From positions 62,001 to 126,000 of the forward strand of contig NZ_ONZG01000009.1 in assembly GCF_900302455.1 (NCBI RefSeq): a DNA stretch of 64,000 nucleotides. The letters run 5' to 3'. Positions 60,658 through 64,000 of the stretch are shown here, piece after piece. The notes beneath the pieces are model-generated. The model worked only from the letters and a program-made list of their open reading frames with translations, was not told where the DNA came from and did no database searches. A program made the position numbers and the translations under genes. The number at the start of each line of letters is the position of its first letter. Position 1 is the stretch's first letter. Origin of the DNA: Falsiruegeria mediterranea M17 (GTDB lineage Bacteria > Pseudomonadota > Alphaproteobacteria > Rhodobacterales > Rhodobacteraceae).

Positions 60658-61347
60658 ATGACCATGCCTTACGAAGACCTGCGCGAGACCCTTTTGGACG
60701 CCGCCCTGATCCATGTGCCCTTTGATGGCTGGACCGAGGCGACGTTTGCCGCTGCCGTGGCGGATGCAGATATGGACAGGACGTTGGCACGCGCGGTTTG
60801 CCCACGCGGCGCGTTGGATCTGGCGTTGGCTTACCATGCACGCGGCGATGCGCAGATGTTTGAGCGGATGCAGTCCGAGGACATGAGCGAGCTTCGGTTC
60901 AGCGAAAAAGTGGCCGCCGCGGTCCGGTTCCGTCTGGAAGCTTCGGACGACAAAGAGGCGGTGCGCCGGGGTACGACGCTTTTCGCTTTGCCCGCCTATG
61001 CCGCCGATGGGGCCAAGGCGATTTGGGGAACATGTGACCTGATCTGGGACACGCTTGGTGACACCTCGCAAGACGCCAATTGGTACACAAAGCGCGCAAC
61101 GCTGTCAGCAGTCTATTCCTCAACCGTTTTGTTCTGGTTGGGCGATGATTCGTCTGACCATCACGCGACCTGGGAGTTCTTGGACCGCCGCATCGACAAC
61201 GTGATGCAATTCGAAAAGTTCAAGGCGCAGGTGAATAAGAACCCCCTGTTCAAACCTTTGCTGGCCGGGCCGAATTGGCTGATGAGCCAGATCAAGGCGC
61301 CGGTTCGGATGAAGGATCTGCCGGGGTCGTTGACACCGCGCGGTTGA
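60658..61347 (+). CDS. COQ9-family ubiquinone biosynthesis protein
   Basis: A 229-residue protein of the COQ9 family, TetR-fold relatives that bind quinone intermediates. N-terminal RETLLDAALIHVPFDGWTEATFAAAVADA, then AVRFRLEASDDKEAVRRGTTLFALP, and YTKRATLSAVYSSTVLFWLGD as in COQ9. ATG 60658 has GGAG at a 7-base distance; an earlier start at 60622 is rejected. Followed by a quinone oxidoreductase gene, perhaps in one unit. Confidence 0.9.
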   Translation: MTMPYEDLRETLLDAALIHVPFDGWTEATFAAAVADADMDRTLARAVCPRGALDLALAYHARGDAQMFERMQSEDMSELRFSEKVAAAVRFRLEASDDKEAVRRGTTLFALPAYAADGAKAIWGTCDLIWDTLGDTSQDANWYTKRATLSAVYSSTVLFWLGDDSSDHHATWEFLDRRIDNVMQFEKFKAQVNKNPLFKPLLAGPNWLMSQIKAPVRMKDLPGSLTPRG

Positions 61348-61386
61348 TCGCCTGACATGCCCCTGAACATCAAGCAGGAGACCCTG

Positions 61387-62373
61387 ATGACCGAAACGAT
61401 GCGTGCCGTTGAAATCACCAAACCCGGCGGCCCCGAGGTTCTACAACTCACCGACCGTACTGTGCCAACGCCTGCGCATGGTCAGGTGGTGCTCAAGGTT
61501 GCCTTTGCCGGCGTCAACCGTCCCGATGCCTTGCAGCGGGCCGGGGCCTACGATCCGCCCCCCGGTGCCAGCGATCTGCCGGGGCTGGAATGCTCGGGTG
61601 AGGTTGTGGCCATTGGCGACGGTGTTGATGGGCTGAACATCGGTGATCAGGTCTGTGCGCTGCTGCCGGGCGGTGGCTATGCAGAATTTGTGGCAACTCC
61701 TGCCGCGCATTGTCTGCCGGTGCCGGCAGGCATGGGTATGAAAGAGGCGGCGTGCCTGCCCGAGACATTCTTCACCGTCTGGTCCAATGTCTTTACCCGT
61801 GGCGGTTTGAAAGCGGGGGAGCGGTTCCTTGTGCATGGCGGTTCCAGCGGGATCGGAACGACCGCGATCCAACTGGCCAAAGCGTTTGGCGCGCGTGTCT
61901 TCGCCACAGCTGGGTCGGACGACAAATGCCAAGCGTGTCTGGACCTCGGAGCTGAAAAGGCGATCAATTATCGGGACGAGGATTTCGTCAAGGTGATGAA
62001 AGCCGAAGGCGGTGCCAACCTGATTCTGGACATGGTGGGCGGAGACTACATCCCCCGCAACGTCAAATGTCTGGCTGAAGACGGCCGCTTGGTGCAGATC
62101 GCCTTTCTGCAAGGGCCGGTGGTCGAGCTAAACTTTGCTCTGATGATGGTCAAGCGCCTGACCCTGACCGGCAGTACCCTGCGTCCGCAAAGCGACCTGG
62201 CCAAGGCCCGGATTGCACAGGACCTGCGCGAGGCGGTTTGGCCGCTGTTGGATGCGGGCACCGTTGCCCCGGTCATGGACAGCGAGTTTGACTTTGCCCA
62301 AGCGGCCGAGGCGCACGCACGCATGGAAAGCTCTGGCCACATCGGCAAGATCGTCATGAAGGTTGGCGGTTAA
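61387..62373 (+). CDS. NAD(P)H-quinone oxidoreductase (zinc-independent MDR family)
   Basis: A 328-residue quinone-oxidoreductase-like member of the medium-chain dehydrogenase family. MRAVEITKPGGPEVLQL start, AGVNRPDALQRAGAYDPPPGASDLPGLECSGEVVAIG, NAD(P)-binding VHGGSSGIGTTAIQLAKAFGARVFATAGS. The structural zinc cysteines are absent, as in QOR (PIG3-like). ATG 61387 follows AGGAG; the frame opens at 61357. Confidence 0.93.
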   Translation: MTETMRAVEITKPGGPEVLQLTDRTVPTPAHGQVVLKVAFAGVNRPDALQRAGAYDPPPGASDLPGLECSGEVVAIGDGVDGLNIGDQVCALLPGGGYAEFVATPAAHCLPVPAGMGMKEAACLPETFFTVWSNVFTRGGLKAGERFLVHGGSSGIGTTAIQLAKAFGARVFATAGSDDKCQACLDLGAEKAINYRDEDFVKVMKAEGGANLILDMVGGDYIPRNVKCLAEDGRLVQIAFLQGPVVELNFALMMVKRLTLTGSTLRPQSDLAKARIAQDLREAVWPLLDAGTVAPVMDSEFDFAQAAEAHARMESSGHIGKIVMKVGG

Positions 62374-62413
62374 GCCACTTAGGCGTAGGCCGAATTGCGG
62401 CCTGCGCAATTTC

Positions 62414-63271
62414 TCAAACGATGGCCCGGCGGTACAGGTGCCACGTCGCGTGCCCCAAAATGGGCATGACAAAGATCAGCCCCAAAAGCATCGGGATCGA
62501 GCCGATCACCAGCATCGCCGCGACGATAGCGCCCCACGTCAGAACAATGCGCGGGTTCTGCCGCATGACGCGAACGGACGTGACAACCGCAACCGGGACG
62601 CCGACCTGACGATCCAGCAGCAAAGGAAAGCTCACGATGCTGATGGCCAGAGCGATCAGGGCAAACAGGAACCCGACCGCAACGCCCACGATCATCATGG
62701 TCCAGCCTGCGGTGGTGGTGGTCACGTCGGTCAGGAACGCCATCAGGGATACAGGCGCCTCGGGGCCCAAGGTCTGGGAGTAGATGCTTTGTGCGGTCAG
62801 GATCCAAGTCACGAAAAGGGCGGTCAGATAGAGCCCTAGGGCCAGGACCGCCCCAAACGACGGTGAGCGGAAGACGCCGAACGCGTCCAACCAGTGCACC
62901 TCTTGCCCCTGTTCCCGACGACGGCTGATTTCATAAAGACCAACGGCGGCCACCGGGCCCAACAATGCAAACCCCATCACCAGCGGCGCCAAAAGCGGCA
63001 CCAAGTCCATGCGCATACCTAGTCCAAACAACACAAGCCCGGCCAAAGGATAGACCACCGCGATAAAAATTGCATCGGCCCGGCTGGCCAGAAAGTCGTC
63101 ATAGCCTGCGCGCAAGGCGTGACGGATGTCATTTGTGCTGAGCGTGCGTATTTCTGGCAGGTTTTTGGTGTCTTCACTGCCAAGTTGGGTGACCGTCTCG
63201 CCCATATGATCGCCGGTTGCGCCCAGGTTTTGGGCTGCCCAGCTGATCGGATTGCCAATTGTTTTTGCCAT
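62414..63271 (-). CDS. DUF2189 membrane protein
   Basis: A 285-residue integral membrane protein with about six hydrophobic segments, preceded by a soluble N-terminal part (residues 1-65; IRTLSTNDIRHALRAGYDDF). The stretch WLDAFGVFRSPSFGAVLALG and the C-terminal HATWHLYRRAIV are typical of DUF2189, a family of unknown role. GGAAGGGGAAAG lies before ATG 63271; a longer frame to 63370 is rejected. Confidence 0.85.
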   Translation of the reverse strand: MAKTIGNPISWAAQNLGATGDHMGETVTQLGSEDTKNLPEIRTLSTNDIRHALRAGYDDFLASRADAIFIAVVYPLAGLVLFGLGMRMDLVPLLAPLVMGFALLGPVAAVGLYEISRRREQGQEVHWLDAFGVFRSPSFGAVLALGLYLTALFVTWILTAQSIYSQTLGPEAPVSLMAFLTDVTTTTAGWTMMIVGVAVGFLFALIALAISIVSFPLLLDRQVGVPVAVVTSVRVMRQNPRIVLTWGAIVAAMLVIGSIPMLLGLIFVMPILGHATWHLYRRAIV

Positions 63272-63410
63272 ATCTTTCCCCTTCCAAAAGCGCGGATCGC
63301 CATGAAAAGGGCCTGACACATCGTTGCGCCCGGCCCGGCCGATCTGCAACGCATGGGAGTAGTATAGCACAATCTGATTTCGCGCGCTTTCACAGCTGCG
63401 AGACTGTGTG

Positions 63411-64000
63411 TCAGCCGCGGGGTTTCTCCATCTGCCAGGTCAGGTTGGCGCGCACCGCAGGCCATTCCCCAGCGATGATGGAATAGACAGCCGTATCGCG
63501 CAGGGTCCCGTTGGCCATCACCATATGTGACCGCAAAATGCCATCCAGTTTGGCCCCCAGCCGCTCGATCGCGCGGCGGCTTTGGTGGTTGAGGGCGTGT
63601 GTCCGAAACTCGACCGCGATGGCGTCAAGCGTCTCAAAGGCATGGCGCAACAGCATCAGCTTGCATTCGGTATTCAGCGGTCCTCGTTGGGCCGAGCGGG
63701 CATACCAGGTCGAGCCGATTTCCAATCGTTTTGCGCCGTGGTCGATATTCATGAAGGTGGTCATCCCAACGGCGCGGCCCGAGGCGTCTAGAACTGCAAA
63801 GGGCACCATGCTGCCGTCGTCTTGCAGGGACAGGCGGCGGGCGATTTCCTCACTGACCTGATCGGGGGCAGGGATCCATGTGTACCACAACCGATGCAGT
63901 TCACCGTCAGCACTGGCGGCGGCCAGGTCGTCGGCATGTACCATGTCCAATGGGACAAGGCTGGCGTGGTGGCCGCGCAAAGCGACAGGGGTGGCCCACA
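63411..64000 (-). CDS. GNAT-family N-acetyltransferase, RimJ/RimL-like (5' end outside window)
   Basis: The coding frame runs off the window end: residues ahead of the TTG at 63980 (WATPVA) are still in frame, so the true start is upstream. The protein resembles RimJ/RimL-type acetyltransferases (LRGHHASLVPLDMVHADDLAAA, GMTTFMNIDHGAKRLEIGSTWY, NTECKLMLLRHAFETLDAIAVEFRTHALNHQSRRAIERLGAKLDG). Acceptor unknown. Confidence 0.88.
   Translation of the reverse strand, partial: WATPVALRGHHASLVPLDMVHADDLAAASADGELHRLWYTWIPAPDQVSEEIARRLSLQDDGSMVPFAVLDASGRAVGMTTFMNIDHGAKRLEIGSTWYARSAQRGPLNTECKLMLLRHAFETLDAIAVEFRTHALNHQSRRAIERLGAKLDGILRSHMVMANGTLRDTAVYSIIAGEWPAVRANLTWQMEKPRG

Noticed and set aside
1-64000. 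CRISPR arrays, complete insertion sequences, prophage genes
   Set aside because: No spaced direct-repeat arrays, transposase motifs or phage structural genes were seen on either strand.

Overview
The window is chromosomal DNA from an alphaproteobacterium, most likely the Roseobacter group of the Rhodobacteraceae. The grounds are inference from gene content and GC-rich codon use: a CitE-type malyl-CoA lyase of the ethylmalonyl-CoA pathway, a COQ9-family protein, tripartite tricarboxylate transporters, an AcnB-type aconitase, dense operons with short overlaps, and several small proteins of a kind common in marine Rhodobacteraceae. No species is assigned.

Layout. 1-2.7 kb: the end of a sulfonate/nitrate-type ABC importer and a lytic transglycosylase, followed by a structured GC-rich intergenic block. 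3-9 kb: accA, an AraC/GyrI regulator, a LysE/Lrp pair, a secreted PA14-like protein, an Asp/Glu-racemase-like protein and an iron alcohol dehydrogenase. 9-14.5 kb: malyl-CoA lyase, divergent from a three-gene set that reads as a D-glutamate/D-amino-acid catabolic operon (dgcN, dgcA, D-amino-acid aminotransferase). A type III CoA-transferase follows, with its Shine-Dalgarno inside the preceding terminator hairpin. 14.5-18.3 kb: DUF1244, GNAT, an N-formylglutamate amidohydrolase-like gene and pyruvate kinase. 18.4-27.9 kb: rpmI, rplT, pheS and pheT, interrupted by an MFS carrier, a Hint-domain protein, an esterase and a cyclase/SRPBCC protein. 27.9-30.25 kb: a YtoQ-type protein, a GST, an MscS channel and an elongator tRNA-Met.

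30.4-39.5 kb is a decaying catabolic island directly behind the tRNA. It holds a LysR gene stopped by one amber codon, a DUF3604 gene with two frameshifts and two amber codons, and a sulfatase with one frameshift. These flank an intact TctC-TctB-TctA transporter and an intact LysR gene. 39.9-43.5 kb is a TonB energising operon: a secreted protein, ExbB, two ExbD, TonB and a DM13 protein. The second ExbD has Asn where the proton-carrying Asp is expected. 43.7-46.5 kb is acnB. 46.6-53.8 kb is a LacI-controlled sugar ABC operon with catabolic enzymes and three regularly spaced operator-like repeats.

53.9-64 kb: alanine dehydrogenase with a divergent Lrp regulator, a CPBP protease, PPK2, a TetR/amidohydrolase pair with a compound palindrome between them, a CAP-domain protein, rpsU, COQ9, a quinone oxidoreductase, a DUF2189 membrane protein and a GNAT gene cut by the window end.

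No CRISPR array, prophage, complete insertion sequence or replication origin was seen. All calls come from reading the sequence; no database search was run.
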